Shown here: piece by piece, positions 1 through 7,742 of the stretch
How positions within the stretch are numbered: the stretch's first letter is position 1
How the letters are laid out: every line of letters begins with the position of its first letter
Program-made: the position numbers and the translations under genes
NCBI GenBank assembly: GCA_002338895.1
Contig: DDJH01000050.1
Location: 172-9,259, forward strand
Direction of reading: 5' to 3'
DNA length: 9,088 nucleotides
Source: Lentisphaeria bacterium UBA1829
GTDB lineage: Bacteria > Verrucomicrobiota > Lentisphaeria > Victivallales > UBA1829
Notes under the pieces: generated by a model
Seen by the model: the letters and a program-made list of their open reading frames with translations, nothing else
Database searches by the model: none
Told to the model about the DNA's origin: nothing

Positions 1-636
1 CTCGACGATTTCCGCAATCTGGAACCGCCGTATCCCTGTTTCAAGGGCATGAAGGCCGGAGCGTATGTGAATGGCGCGATTGCTCCGTTTGTCGCAGGAC
101 AGCTTGCTCTCGGGGCGTTCGAATCCGGAATGGAGGAGTATGGCGTCGATATTCTCAACCGTATGGGTTGCAAGATGTTGCGCGATGGGAAGCTCGCGTT
201 TCTCTACGATTGGAACGGGAACGACATCGGCGGCGGACCGCGCTGCTGGTGCGGGGCGGAGCTGATGAACGCGGAGTGTGCCGGACTGGCCGGAGTGGTC
301 GATCAGGGGAAATTGTTCGATTCGGTCACGATCTCTCCGCGTTTTGCCGCAGCCGGAGAAAAACGGGCGCATGTCCGGCTGGAATATGCCGCGTCCGGCG
401 CGTTCACGGAATATGATTACCGTTTCGATGCGGAAAAAGGAATGGTCCGTTTTGAACTGCTCTCCTCCCACGAACACGCCCGGGTGCGGATGTATCTGCC
501 CTCCGCATACACGCCCTGCGAGGTGAAGGTGAACTCGGTCGGAGTTCCGTTCCGCGAGGAGCGGGTTGGAGAGAGCCGATATGTGGTTCTGGATGATTTC
601 CCGTCCGGAGCTGTGCTGGAAGTCGCGTGTCGATGA
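1..636 (+). CDS. C-terminal part of a six-hairpin-like glycoside hydrolase (5' truncated by window edge)
   Basis: The frame is open from base 1 and ends at TGA 634-636, giving 211 residues with no start in the window, so this is the 3' part of a longer gene. The first part carries a motif of the form Y-V-N-G-x-I-x-P-F-V-A-G followed by a helix (GAFESGMEEYGVDIL), as seen near the end of (alpha/alpha)6-toroid carbohydrate enzymes, where an N-G-G-x-x-P-F loop lines the active site. The second part (W-C-G-A-E, FDSVTISPRF, then beta-strand-rich sequence) looks like the last helices followed by a C-terminal beta-sandwich. Known: such enzymes hydrolyse or lyse glycans, but the exact family cannot be told from this fragment. 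The last bases overlap the next gene by 10 bp, which suggests translational coupling with a transporter. It could instead be a non-catalytic six-hairpin protein, because the catalytic residues probably lie upstream. Confidence 0.65.
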   Translation, partial: LDDFRNLEPPYPCFKGMKAGAYVNGAIAPFVAGQLALGAFESGMEEYGVDILNRMGCKMLRDGKLAFLYDWNGNDIGGGPRCWCGAELMNAECAGLAGVVDQGKLFDSVTISPRFAAAGEKRAHVRLEYAASGAFTEYDYRFDAEKGMVRFELLSSHEHARVRMYLPSAYTPCEVKVNSVGVPFREERVGESRYVVLDDFPSGAVLEVACR

Positions 637-1517
637 TCTCCGGGGTTGTTCTTCTGATCCTGACCGGAGTCTGCTGGGTCGGAATCGCGGTGGTGGTGGA
701 GAAGGCGGCTCGGGAACGTCTGGATCTGGATTTTATCCAGTTCGCATCATCGGCGTTGATTGCGCTGGCGGCGGGAGGGGCGATCCTGTTCCATTCCCCG
801 CCGGGCGGAGCGTGGGGGATGCGAGTGCTGATCTGCGGAGCGGTGTTTCTTGCAGGGTGTTGCAACTTCCTGATGCTGAGCTTGATGCGTCGGGCGATGC
901 GGCAGGGAAGTGAAGGGGCTGTCTGGGGAATTGTGCAGAGTGCGATGATCGCTCCGTTTCTGATGGGGATGGTCCTGTTCGGCGTGGAGCCGACACCGAT
1001 GCGTCTGACCGGGATCGTTCTGGTGCTGATCGGAATCCTGCTGTTCAGCCGCAAGCGGAGGGAAACGGGACGGGCGGGATCGTATCGCTGGCTTGTTCCG
1101 GCGTTTGCGGCATTTGCCGCGTCCGGACTGGCGCAGTGTTTTGCCAATCTTCCTTCCTACTGGAGAGAGTGCACGATGAGCAGTGAATGGCGGGCATGTC
1201 TTGTTCAGCTCGGAACGATGGCCGCATTCGGGATGGCTCTTCCGTTCCGCCGGAAAAAGCTGCGTCCGGAAGGAACATGGTCTGCGGTGCTTCTGCTTGC
1301 GGCCGTCCAGATCCTGGCTCTGTTCTTTTTCTTTTACCGCGGGTTGAATCGGGTTGCGGAGCAGGGGTGCGGATCCATCGGGTATCCGGTTGCTCAGGGG
1401 TGCAGTATCGTGGGATTTCTGGTGTTTGAAATGATTGTCCGGAAGAAGAAAGGATCCGTGCTCCTGTTTGCGGCGGCCGCGGCGGTCTGCTGCGGGATTC
1501 TGCTGCTGGTGCTCTGA
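627..1517 (+). CDS. DMT-superfamily (EamA-like) 10-TM inner-membrane transporter
   Basis: 296 residues with ten hydrophobic segments, roughly at 4-24, 36-55, 65-87, 96-118, 124-140, 153-172, 188-205, 218-237, 248-270 and 276-295, separated by short basic loops (RRAMR, SRKRR, FRRKK, RKKK). This matches the two-repeat, 5+5 TM layout of the drug/metabolite transporter superfamily at its usual length of about 300 aa. Family members move sugars, amino acids, nucleotide sugars or drugs, and the substrate cannot be read from sequence. The neighbouring hydrolase makes a sugar or sugar-derivative plausible (inference). The start is GTG 627, with a second candidate ATG at 633; a GGAAG at about 618-622 suits either. 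The start lies inside the end of the upstream gene (10-bp overlap), so the two are probably translated together. Fold assignment is firm; function is open. Confidence 0.85.
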   Translation: MSMISGVVLLILTGVCWVGIAVVVEKAARERLDLDFIQFASSALIALAAGGAILFHSPPGGAWGMRVLICGAVFLAGCCNFLMLSLMRRAMRQGSEGAVWGIVQSAMIAPFLMGMVLFGVEPTPMRLTGIVLVLIGILLFSRKRRETGRAGSYRWLVPAFAAFAASGLAQCFANLPSYWRECTMSSEWRACLVQLGTMAAFGMALPFRRKKLRPEGTWSAVLLLAAVQILALFFFFYRGLNRVAEQGCGSIGYPVAQGCSIVGFLVFEMIVRKKKGSVLLFAAAAAVCCGILLLVL

Positions 1518-1537
1518 TTCCTCTCAAAAGGTGACGG

Positions 1538-1597
1538 ATGAATAAGAACGAAGAGATTCGGAATCTCGTCGGAAAATGGTTTTTCGCTTATAAATAA
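1538..1597 (+). CDS. Possible 19-codon ORF in the transporter-pseudopilin spacer
   Basis: ATG 1538 to TAA 1595-1597 encodes MNKNEEIRNLVGKWFFAYK. An AAAAGGTGA at 1526-1534 resembles the anti-16S complement with good spacing (about 6 nt from the GG core). The ORF starts 20 nt after the transporter stop and ends 18 nt before the next ATG, so it packs like an operon member. It contains a short perfect palindrome (1553-1567). I recognise no family. It could be a leader peptide, a small protein or chance; ORFs this short are common by chance, so confidence is low. Confidence 0.2.
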   Translation: MNKNEEIRNLVGKWFFAYK

Positions 1598-1603
1598 TTC
1601 CGG

Positions 1604-1610
1604 AAAGGAG
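1604..1610 (+). promoter_or_regulatory. Ribosome binding site of the plus-strand pseudopilin gene
   Basis: AAAGGAG lies five bases upstream of ATG 1616 and fixes that start. It is the strongest Shine-Dalgarno match on the plus strand here, and the resulting N-terminus (short basic leader, then FSLIELL) is right for a prepilin. Confidence 0.75.
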
Positions 1611-1615
1611 AAAAC

Positions 1616-2407
1616 ATGAAAATCCGTTTCATCGGTCGGAAAAGATGCTTTTCTTTGATTGAGCTCCTGATCGTCATTGCGATCATCGCCATTCTTGCGG
1701 GAATGCTTCTGCCCGCGCTGAATGCGGCCCGCGAGAAGAGCAAAGGGATCAGCTGCATCAACAATCTGAAGCAGACCTCGCTGATGTTGACCATTTACGG
1801 AAACGATCACGATGGAAAGATCCTGATGTGGCAGAAAGTGGACAGCAGCTACTATGGACATTTTCTGGTTCGGAGCGGAATGATCGTGAATTACCAGATG
1901 GACGGGAGTGAAAAGAACTCGAAAACCCGTTCGGTGATGTGTCCTTCGCTTCAGCTGACGGAAGGGGGGAATCCATTCAGTCCGATTCAGCAGATCTACG
2001 GTATGGCGCACGCAAGCGCCAACGCCAGTTATCTGAAGACATTCAATGATGCCTATTTTCTGGAGGGGGGGACGGATGCGGAAAAAGTGTTTGTGCTGGT
2101 TCCGTCCCGGATGAAGAACTCCTCGTCGTTTACCTGGCTGTTTGATTCGATTAAGACGACGGATCCGGCCGGATACACAGTCCCGAGTACAGCCGTGCTC
2201 TGGTATGATTACGACGGATCTTCCGGAGGGTTTCACTTCCGTCATTCGGGGAATGCGGATGTCCTTTACGGCGACGGGCATGTCATGGCGCGGAAACCCG
2301 CTTCTCTCCTGTATGAATATCTGAAGAACGGGGCATCTGCAAACGGTTTTTTGACCTCAAGCGGAGTCTACCGCCTTGCGGACCGTTCGCAGCATGCGGT
2401 TTTCTGA
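1616..2407 (+). CDS. Pseudopilin-like protein with type IV prepilin N-terminus and H-X9-DG C-terminal motif
   Basis: 263 residues. A basic leader ([11 protein letters not shown]) is followed by the class III prepilin signal: F12-S-L-I-E16, with Glu at +5, and a hydrophobic helix to about residue 35 ([20 protein letters not shown]). The residue before the predicted cleavage site is Cys11 rather than the canonical Gly. After the helix come the family's [17 protein letters not shown] block and a paired Cys region (C47, C109). Near the end is H210-X9-D220-G221 ([14 protein letters not shown]), an exact match to the H-X9-DG tail motif of these large Lentisphaerota/Planctomycetota families. Known: such proteins should be cleaved by a prepilin peptidase and held in the inner membrane or assembled into a pseudopilus; the role of the expanded families is not established. 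The gene follows a carbohydrate enzyme and transporter on the same strand with a 98-bp gap. No other secretion gene is present. Confidence 0.9.
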   Translation: MKIRFIGRKRCFSLIELLIVIAIIAILAGMLLPALNAAREKSKGISCINNLKQTSLMLTIYGNDHDGKILMWQKVDSSYYGHFLVRSGMIVNYQMDGSEKNSKTRSVMCPSLQLTEGGNPFSPIQQIYGMAHASANASYLKTFNDAYFLEGGTDAEKVFVLVPSRMKNSSSFTWLFDSIKTTDPAGYTVPSTAVLWYDYDGSSGGFHFRHSGNADVLYGDGHVMARKPASLLYEYLKNGASANGFLTSSGVYRLADRSQHAVF

Positions 2408-2441
2408 GAGAAGAAAACGCCGTCGGAAATTTTTCCCGTTC

Positions 2442-3929
2442 TCAGGTGGTGATCGCCCGGAGATCGGTAATGAGTACAGGATAATCCGGAATGGAAATCG
2501 GCGGGAGGACCATTGCACCCATCGCCCAGGCCGGACACTCCGTGTTGAGAATCCGATAGACGTTGCCCCGGAGAGGATCAATCAGAACCGGATCCGGAAA
2601 CGGAGAAGTCCGGCCGGTCAGGAATTGAATTTCCCCCGTCAGGGGCTGAAACGAAATGGCAACGTTCTCCGGCTGCCAGAGCGCGGCTGCGGGAATGCCG
2701 TTTTTCCGGAATGTGACGGTTTCCAGGTCATAGGGTCGTATCGGTGCGAGAACGGATCCGTGGGTCGGGGTGAAGCGGATCAGGAGGTCTTCGGCGGGAA
2801 CCGCATTTTCGGTCAGAAACGCCATCGCTTTCAGAACATGGTAGGAGAGTTTGGGTTCCCGGGTTGCTCCATGAATGATTCCGTAATACTGATTGCTCCC
2901 GTCCGGATAATAGTTCAGAAAATCGGTGACGGTGAAAATTGAGGAGCGTTTTGCTCCGCATTGAAGATCGATCATCGCCCGGCGCGCGACGAATTTTGCC
3001 TGATTGTATTCGGTCGGCAGCGTATGCAGAGTGCTTTTCCCGGTCGGGAAGCCGCTTTCGCCCTGCCAGTACTCCAGTTTCGGACCAAGACAGGCCTTCG
3101 CAAAACGGACTCTTCTTCCGGTATAATTTTCCTGATTTCCATAAAGATGGTAGCAGAAGATATCTGCCAGATCGGAAAGTCCGGATTCCGCGCAGAAGCG
3201 GATGTATTCCGACGCCGGATTGGCGGCGCAGGCGGCAAGACGGGCTGAGGGGATCACGCTTCGGATTGCGCGGCCGGTTTCCCGGAAAAAGAGAACATAG
3301 TCCGCTGCACACCGTTTAAGACGTTCTGAAAGCGTAAGTTCGGGATAGGGAGCGGAACCTTGATAATTCCAGAAATGTCCCGGAATATCCGGTTCGTTCC
3401 AGATTTCCCATTCCGTCACGCGATCCTTGAAATGTCCGGCAAGGGCTCTGACATAGTTCAGGAATCCCCGCATGGCCTCCTCTCCATGATAGAGAGGAAC
3501 TTCTCCGACATAACCGCGGACTCGTCCGGAGAGAATCTTCCCTCCGGATTCCCGGCGAATCTCCTCATATTTTGGGACGGGGGTATAAAGAGGATTCCCG
3601 TAACCAAGGCTGAACCAGGTTCGGATGCCCCGCTGGGAAAGTGAGTCCACAACGTCGTCAAGCCAGGAGAAATCGTACTCTCCCCGGACGCGCTCGCAGC
3701 GGATCCAGCCGGTCTGACAGCGGACGGATTTGACTCCGCTTTCCCCGACAAGGTCGTAGAAGTCTTTGGGATTGAAGGTCTCCCGGTCCAGGGTTTCAAA
3801 TCCCAGTCCCATCAGGGTATTGTTGATTTCCCGGCTCGTTTTCTGGGGGAGCTTCCTCTCAAACTCCAGAACCGGATGCTTTTCAAAGGGATTTCGGTTA
3901 TAATCGAAAAGAATTTCTTCACTCTTCAT
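2442..3929 (-). CDS. GH39-like cytoplasmic glycoside hydrolase (clan GH-A)
   Basis: 495 residues from ATG 3929; a GAGGAG seven bases upstream selects this start over an in-frame ATG at 3950. The N-terminal two thirds read as a TIM barrel. SVRCQTGWIRCERVRGEYDF and the strand GIRTWFSLGYG match beta-xylosidase/iduronidase-type GH39 proteins. The acid/base is E179 in W-N-E-P (WEIWNEPD), and the nucleophile is probably E291 in YWQGESGFP. YHLY (H261) lies between them as in the clan. From about residue 390 a beta-rich C-terminal domain follows. No signal peptide is visible, so it probably acts in the cytoplasm on imported di- or oligosaccharides. The first 11 bp overlap the end of the exported glycosidase gene, and the ribosome site lies inside that gene, indicating translational coupling. 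Clan is confident; the family (GH39 versus a related GH-A family) and substrate are less so. Confidence 0.8.
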   Translation of the reverse strand: MKSEEILFDYNRNPFEKHPVLEFERKLPQKTSREINNTLMGLGFETLDRETFNPKDFYDLVGESGVKSVRCQTGWIRCERVRGEYDFSWLDDVVDSLSQRGIRTWFSLGYGNPLYTPVPKYEEIRRESGGKILSGRVRGYVGEVPLYHGEEAMRGFLNYVRALAGHFKDRVTEWEIWNEPDIPGHFWNYQGSAPYPELTLSERLKRCAADYVLFFRETGRAIRSVIPSARLAACAANPASEYIRFCAESGLSDLADIFCYHLYGNQENYTGRRVRFAKACLGPKLEYWQGESGFPTGKSTLHTLPTEYNQAKFVARRAMIDLQCGAKRSSIFTVTDFLNYYPDGSNQYYGIIHGATREPKLSYHVLKAMAFLTENAVPAEDLLIRFTPTHGSVLAPIRPYDLETVTFRKNGIPAAALWQPENVAISFQPLTGEIQFLTGRTSPFPDPVLIDPLRGNVYRILNTECPAWAMGAMVLPPISIPDYPVLITDLRAITT

Positions 3930-6156
3930 GGTGATTCTCCTCTGCAACAAGTTCGAAGAACGGACTGATTTCTTTTATCCGGGAGGTATCCGCAGAAACG
4001 GTCAGCCGATTTCCCTTCTGATGAAGCGGCAGTTCCTCCATGCGTTCTCCGGAGAGATTCAACGCATAGCAGCGGAACTTCCGACTCGATGGATTGGAGA
4101 ACTCCGCATGGAAGCGCCCCGTTTTCATGCGGACTGGAAGTGTTCCCCGTTTGAGCAGGTACTCTCCAGTCTCATCCCACTCCATCCCCGTGTTCGCCAC
4201 GCGGGTGGAGTAAACCAGAACAAGGCGCCGGCTTTCCCGAAGCGGACGGCGATCCCGGGAGATGACGGCAAAACACCCGGCTTCCGAAAGTGTTATCTGA
4301 CGGAGAAAACCGGGAAGTTCTTTCCGGCCCTTCTCCATTGTGATGACCTCTGTCCGGTCCGTGATGACCCGGAATGTCTTTCCGGGAGAATCCAGGAGGA
4401 GCTCTCCGGTGCAGCTTTCAAACATTCCCGCATCCGGATTTGTCCGATTTCCCGCAGGGAGAAGGTTCCGCTTTTTCAGAGTCGCGACGACGGAGTTCAT
4501 GTCGAATGCGGATTTCCCGTCTTCCTTCAGTTCTGCCGACCATCCGCCGGAGAATCCGGCATCCTTGCTCTTCCCCTGCATCGGGATTGTCAGCACGGCC
4601 GGGACTGGGGTGGTTTTCAATTCCGGAGGCCTCGGCAGATCCGGGAATGTGATCGCAAATCCGCAGAGCAGGGCCAGACGGATCTGCTCCAGCGAGAGTC
4701 CCTGATAAAGACGGGTCGCTTCTCGAGGAATGGTCAGATCGATCCGGAACGGGGCGCGTTTCACATCCCCCCGAAGATACAGCATGTTGGCAATGAATTC
4801 CCCCGCCCGCAGAACCGGATTCGAGCCCACATGGAAAAAGGAATAAGGGTAGCTGCCCCGTTTCGGAACGAGAAGTACGGCGCTTTCATGGATGAAAAGA
4901 CCATCGGTGCCCTGCAGTGCGCCGTATGCTCCGAAGAGAGGTCCCGCTTCGAACTGATAACGGTTCCAGCACGGCTGGCAGTATTCCGTGATCAGATGCG
5001 GCCGGTCCGCGTAACGGGAGGCGTTGTTCAGAAGAAAATTCTGCGCAAAGGCATGGACACAGCTCTGCTGGGAACAGAAGTACCGTCCCTTGCGCAGATA
5101 GGGGTGCGCAAAATATTTGTGCGAGAGCGCAACAGGACTTTTCTCGTAACGGACCGCCAGATTGTTGATCCAGTGGGGAACATCGTACTGTGCGGTCAAG
5201 CCCCGGTAGCCGGCCGCCCGGACGACAGACTCGCACCAGTCGAAACACTCCCGGGCAAGCGAACCGGTGAACAGAAGAAACTCGCGGTCAAGCGGGGTCT
5301 TTTCCAGATTGCCCAGCATCCGGCTTGGCACCCGGACCTCCTCGGGAGATTCCAGGCCGACTGCCTGTTTCAGCGCGCTCCGGGAAGGGTATTTCCTTTG
5401 AAGGTATTCGCGAAATTTTTCCGTGGCAAGCTGCTGTGTCTCGGGAGAGATCCCTCCCCAGATCAGGCCGCCTTCCAGTTCATTCCAGAATTCGAGGACT
5501 CCAATGGTGGTGTCGTCCCGATAGAGTTTCCCATTGCAGCTGTTCCGACGGTTCAGCAGCATCCGGGTCCCGGACTCCCATGCTCTGCGCGTTTCCGGGT
5601 CCCCGAGATACATCCGCAGTTTGGTGTCATTGAAACGGCGGTTCTTCCGGGCCTTTACGGAATCTTTCCGGAAAATGCGGTATGCGGCAATGGGGAGGGT
5701 GCAATAGATCCCGTTTCTGCCGAGTTCCGCCAGAAGATGATCCAGAAGAGCGAACCGTTCCTCGTTCGGCAGAAGATCTTTTTCGGTACAGAGCAGATCA
5801 GCATCAAAAAAACGGATCGCGTTGTAACCCTGTCTTCGGACCGCTCGGGCGAAGGAGGTGATCTCTTCTCGGGTCGGCTGGGGATAGGGACTGCGGGGAA
5901 AGTGGAAAAAAGAACCGCAGTTAAAGCCCATCAGACGGGCGGAGAGTTTTCCGTCTTCCCGGATTTTCAGGCGAGGAAGTGTGCCGTCCGGAAGGCGCGG
6001 AAGTGCTGAATTCTCTGAGAGGTCCAATGCGCTTCCTTCCCGGATCTGCATCCGGTCGGCATGGACTACCCTCCATTGGTCCTCTGCAACAGAAGGAGTT
6101 TGGGCAATGGCGGAAACAAATGGAATCAGAAAAAGAAGAAGAGAAAGTCGTTTCAT
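3919..6156 (-). CDS. Exported clan GH-A (GH5/cellulase-like) glycoside hydrolase
   Basis: 745 residues from ATG 6156. An AAAGGA seven bases upstream, and a signal peptide at exactly this N-terminus (MKRLSLLLFLIPFVSAIAQ, Ala-X-Ala cleavage after A18), decide against the in-frame ATG at 6177. The mature protein is predicted to be periplasmic or secreted. Residues from about 60 to 430 look like a TIM barrel: RLMGFNCGSFF near the first strand, GYNAIRFFD, then acid/base E226 in EFWNELEGG and probable nucleophile E391 in LITEYCQP. The sequence after E391 (NRYQFEAGPLFGAYGALQGTDGLF) resembles large cellulase-like proteins of Lentisphaerota and Planctomycetota. The rest (about 500-745) is beta-rich and probably an accessory domain. 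Cysteines C393 and C396 sit right after the nucleophile, which is unusual. It lies 25 bp after a pseudopilin gene and overlaps the GH39-like gene by 11 bp. The substrate cannot be told. Confidence 0.75.
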   Translation of the reverse strand: MKRLSLLLFLIPFVSAIAQTPSVAEDQWRVVHADRMQIREGSALDLSENSALPRLPDGTLPRLKIREDGKLSARLMGFNCGSFFHFPRSPYPQPTREEITSFARAVRRQGYNAIRFFDADLLCTEKDLLPNEERFALLDHLLAELGRNGIYCTLPIAAYRIFRKDSVKARKNRRFNDTKLRMYLGDPETRRAWESGTRMLLNRRNSCNGKLYRDDTTIGVLEFWNELEGGLIWGGISPETQQLATEKFREYLQRKYPSRSALKQAVGLESPEEVRVPSRMLGNLEKTPLDREFLLFTGSLARECFDWCESVVRAAGYRGLTAQYDVPHWINNLAVRYEKSPVALSHKYFAHPYLRKGRYFCSQQSCVHAFAQNFLLNNASRYADRPHLITEYCQPCWNRYQFEAGPLFGAYGALQGTDGLFIHESAVLLVPKRGSYPYSFFHVGSNPVLRAGEFIANMLYLRGDVKRAPFRIDLTIPREATRLYQGLSLEQIRLALLCGFAITFPDLPRPPELKTTPVPAVLTIPMQGKSKDAGFSGGWSAELKEDGKSAFDMNSVVATLKKRNLLPAGNRTNPDAGMFESCTGELLLDSPGKTFRVITDRTEVITMEKGRKELPGFLRQITLSEAGCFAVISRDRRPLRESRRLVLVYSTRVANTGMEWDETGEYLLKRGTLPVRMKTGRFHAEFSNPSSRKFRCYALNLSGERMEELPLHQKGNRLTVSADTSRIKEISPFFELVAEENHHEE

Positions 6157-6181
6157 AAACGGTTCCTTTGCAGACATTGTG

Positions 6182-6910
6182 TTATTTTTCGGTCCAGTAT
6201 ATCTCCGGTGTGCCCGATGCGGAATAAAACTGTTTCCCGTAGGGATGGGTCTTCACATGTCCGCCGGCATAGAGAAAGTTCGCTTTCAGGTCATGTCTCA
6301 TATAATCCACGATTGAAGCGGAATCCGCAGGAAGACTCCGGACCTGATTGGTTTTGTAGGCATCGGGAACCTCTGCCGCGCAGAGATTCTCCCATGTGCT
6401 GAAAACCTTCATCGTTGATTCCGCCACGGCCACGGAGGATGGATGAACCATACTCAGTTTTCGAGCCTGAAACGAGCCATTGTTCAGGAAATACAGTCCT
6501 CCCGCACGGGAAAGATCCGAGTTGGCAACTCCGCGCGTGGGGCTGTAACTGCTCCGATAGTATGCGGCATCTTCCAGACGAGGTGTATTCGAACAGAAAA
6601 AAATTCCTTTCAAATTCTCTTTCTGATCCATCCCCTCCGTGTAACTTCCCTTCGGATTCTTTCCGGAAAGAAGCGGGGTGAAGTCTCTGGCTTCGCATCC
6701 CGGCTGATAGAATGGAACAAAATCGTTGTTCTGCTGCGTGTAGATGGTCAGATAGACTCCGATTTGTCTGAGATTCCCGCTGCAGGCGATCCGCGAGGCC
6801 GCACTCTTCGCTTTGTTCAGCGCCGGCAGAAGCAGTCCTGCAAGAATGGCGATCACCGCAATTGTGATCAGGAGTTCCACAAGAGTGAAACCCATGATGG
6901 CTCGTTTCAT
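6182..6910 (-). CDS. Pseudopilin-like protein with degenerate H-X9-DG tail
   Basis: 242 residues from ATG 6910, chosen because AAGGAG (minus strand, 6922-6917) lies six bases upstream and gives a canonical prepilin leader: MKRAIMG, then F8-T-L-V-E12, with Gly7 at -1 and Glu at +5. The frame stays open upstream to 7210, but that stretch is Arg-rich and has no prepilin logic. A hydrophobic helix ([20 protein letters not shown]) is followed by [19 protein letters not shown], the family's usual transition, with C43 and C106 as the likely Cys pair. The C-terminal motif reads [15 protein letters not shown]206 is present, but the Asp of H-X9-DG is Gly216. The protein is expected to be processed by a prepilin peptidase and membrane-anchored or surface-exposed. 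It sits between sugar-acid catabolism genes (148 bp upstream) and an exported glycosidase (25 bp downstream), all co-directional, which suggests a role with glycan use rather than a classical pilus. Confidence 0.88.
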   Translation of the reverse strand: MKRAIMGFTLVELLITIAVIAILAGLLLPALNKAKSAASRIACSGNLRQIGVYLTIYTQQNNDFVPFYQPGCEARDFTPLLSGKNPKGSYTEGMDQKENLKGIFFCSNTPRLEDAAYYRSSYSPTRGVANSDLSRAGGLYFLNNGSFQARKLSMVHPSSVAVAESTMKVFSTWENLCAAEVPDAYKTNQVRSLPADSASIVDYMRHDLKANFLYAGGHVKTHPYGKQFYSASGTPEIYWTEK

Positions 6911-7058
6911 AATATTCTCCTTCATTTTTCGTTTCCGATCTCTTCGGAATAAATCTTTACGGAAAATACAAGCTCTCTGTAAGAGCGGAATCCCTGCTGC
7001 GCTCCGGAAGCGGAAAGTCTGCCGGAGTCTGAAGCGTGAATCTCCATGCCGATCCGAT

Positions 7059-7742
7059 TCAGCCACTCTTTGTGCATTCTGTTTTCTCTCCTTCACTGCC
7101 ATGATTGTTGATCTCCCGAAAGAGAAGTTCAATCTGTCTGCCGATGGCGGACCAGTCATTCCGGGCCACCTGATCCGGCGGAAAAAGCGATGCGCCCGCC
7201 CCGATCGCAACGGCTCCCGTTGCCAGCATCGAACGGGCCGTCGACGGATTCACTCCGCCGGTCACAAGAAACGGAATGTGCGCAAGCGGAGCCATCACCG
7301 TCTTCACATACTGTTCTCCGCCCGGAAGAACCGGAAAGAGCTTCACCAGATCCGCGCCGGCTTCCCAGGCCGCCAGAATCTCATTCGGCGTAAACGCTCC
7401 CGGGATTGCGGCGATTCCGTGTTTCCGGGCGGTTTCGATCACGTTTCGCGAGGTCGTCGGGGAAACCAGAAATTCCGCTCCCGCTTCCGCCGCCGTCTCC
7501 GCCATAGAGGAGGTCAGAACGGTGCCCGCTCCGATATGAAGAGTCGGAAAGTGCTTCCGGAGTTCCCGGATCGCATTGCCTGTCGTCCGGAGAGTTGCCG
7601 GATCGGCGGGATCGAAGGTGAGTTCCAGAAATTTCCCGCCCCGCGCAGCGAACGTCTCCGCGCAGAACGGAATCTTTTCTTCCGGAATCCGGCGCAGAAT
7701 CGCAATCAGGGGCGACTGTCTCAGCAGATCAGAAAGTTTCAT
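7059..7742 (-). CDS. KDPG/KDPGal-type (class I) 2-keto-3-deoxy acid aldolase
   Basis: 227 residues, close to the family's 205-215 plus a short polar tail. The start ATG 7742 has AAGGGGA seven bases upstream, inside the dehydratase gene. The Eda/DgoA fold is clear: AILRRI with R17, LELT with E40, GAGTVL (71-76), IPGAFTPNE (113-121), Schiff-base lysine K134 in LVKLFP, and TGGVNPS (161-167). Known: this family splits 2-keto-3-deoxy-6-phosphogluconate or -galactonate into pyruvate and glyceraldehyde 3-phosphate. The position of Eda's substrate-binding Arg49 is Asp44 here, so substrate preference may differ, and an unphosphorylated or other keto-deoxy acid is possible (inference). The gene overlaps the upstream sugar-acid dehydratase by 14 bp, a strong sign that the two catalyse consecutive steps. 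The last ~16 residues (from about NNHGSEG) look disordered. Confidence 0.88.
   Translation of the reverse strand: MKLSDLLRQSPLIAILRRIPEEKIPFCAETFAARGGKFLELTFDPADPATLRTTGNAIRELRKHFPTLHIGAGTVLTSSMAETAAEAGAEFLVSPTTSRNVIETARKHGIAAIPGAFTPNEILAAWEAGADLVKLFPVLPGGEQYVKTVMAPLAHIPFLVTGGVNPSTARSMLATGAVAIGAGASLFPPDQVARNDWSAIGRQIELLFREINNHGSEGEKTECTKSG

Noticed and set aside
2404..2445. CTGAGA...TCTCAG inverted repeat spanning both stop codons of the convergent genes, as a bidirectional terminator
   Set aside because: The stem is only 6 bp with a 30-nt loop. The short T run (2429-2434) is inside the loop, not after a stem. A terminator is expected in this 34-bp gap but I cannot support this structure.
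3928..6009. A 693-codon open frame on the plus strand antisense to the exported glycosidase
   Set aside because: Its codons lie exactly opposite those of the real gene, so it stays open simply because that gene does not use TTA, CTA or TCA over this span. The product is Arg/Gln/Phe-rich with no domain or signal, while the minus-strand frame has a signal peptide, catalytic motifs and a ribosome site.
7002..7027. CTCCGG/CCGGAG hairpin downstream of the aldolase gene as a terminator
   Set aside because: 6-bp stem with a 14-nt loop and no T run following on the minus strand; CCGGA words are very frequent throughout the window, so chance pairing is likely.
6911..7210. N-terminal extension of 100 codons on the minus-strand pseudopilin frame
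   Set aside because: Arg-rich sequence running through the intergenic gap and into the end of the aldolase gene; a strong ribosome site and a textbook prepilin leader start at 6910.
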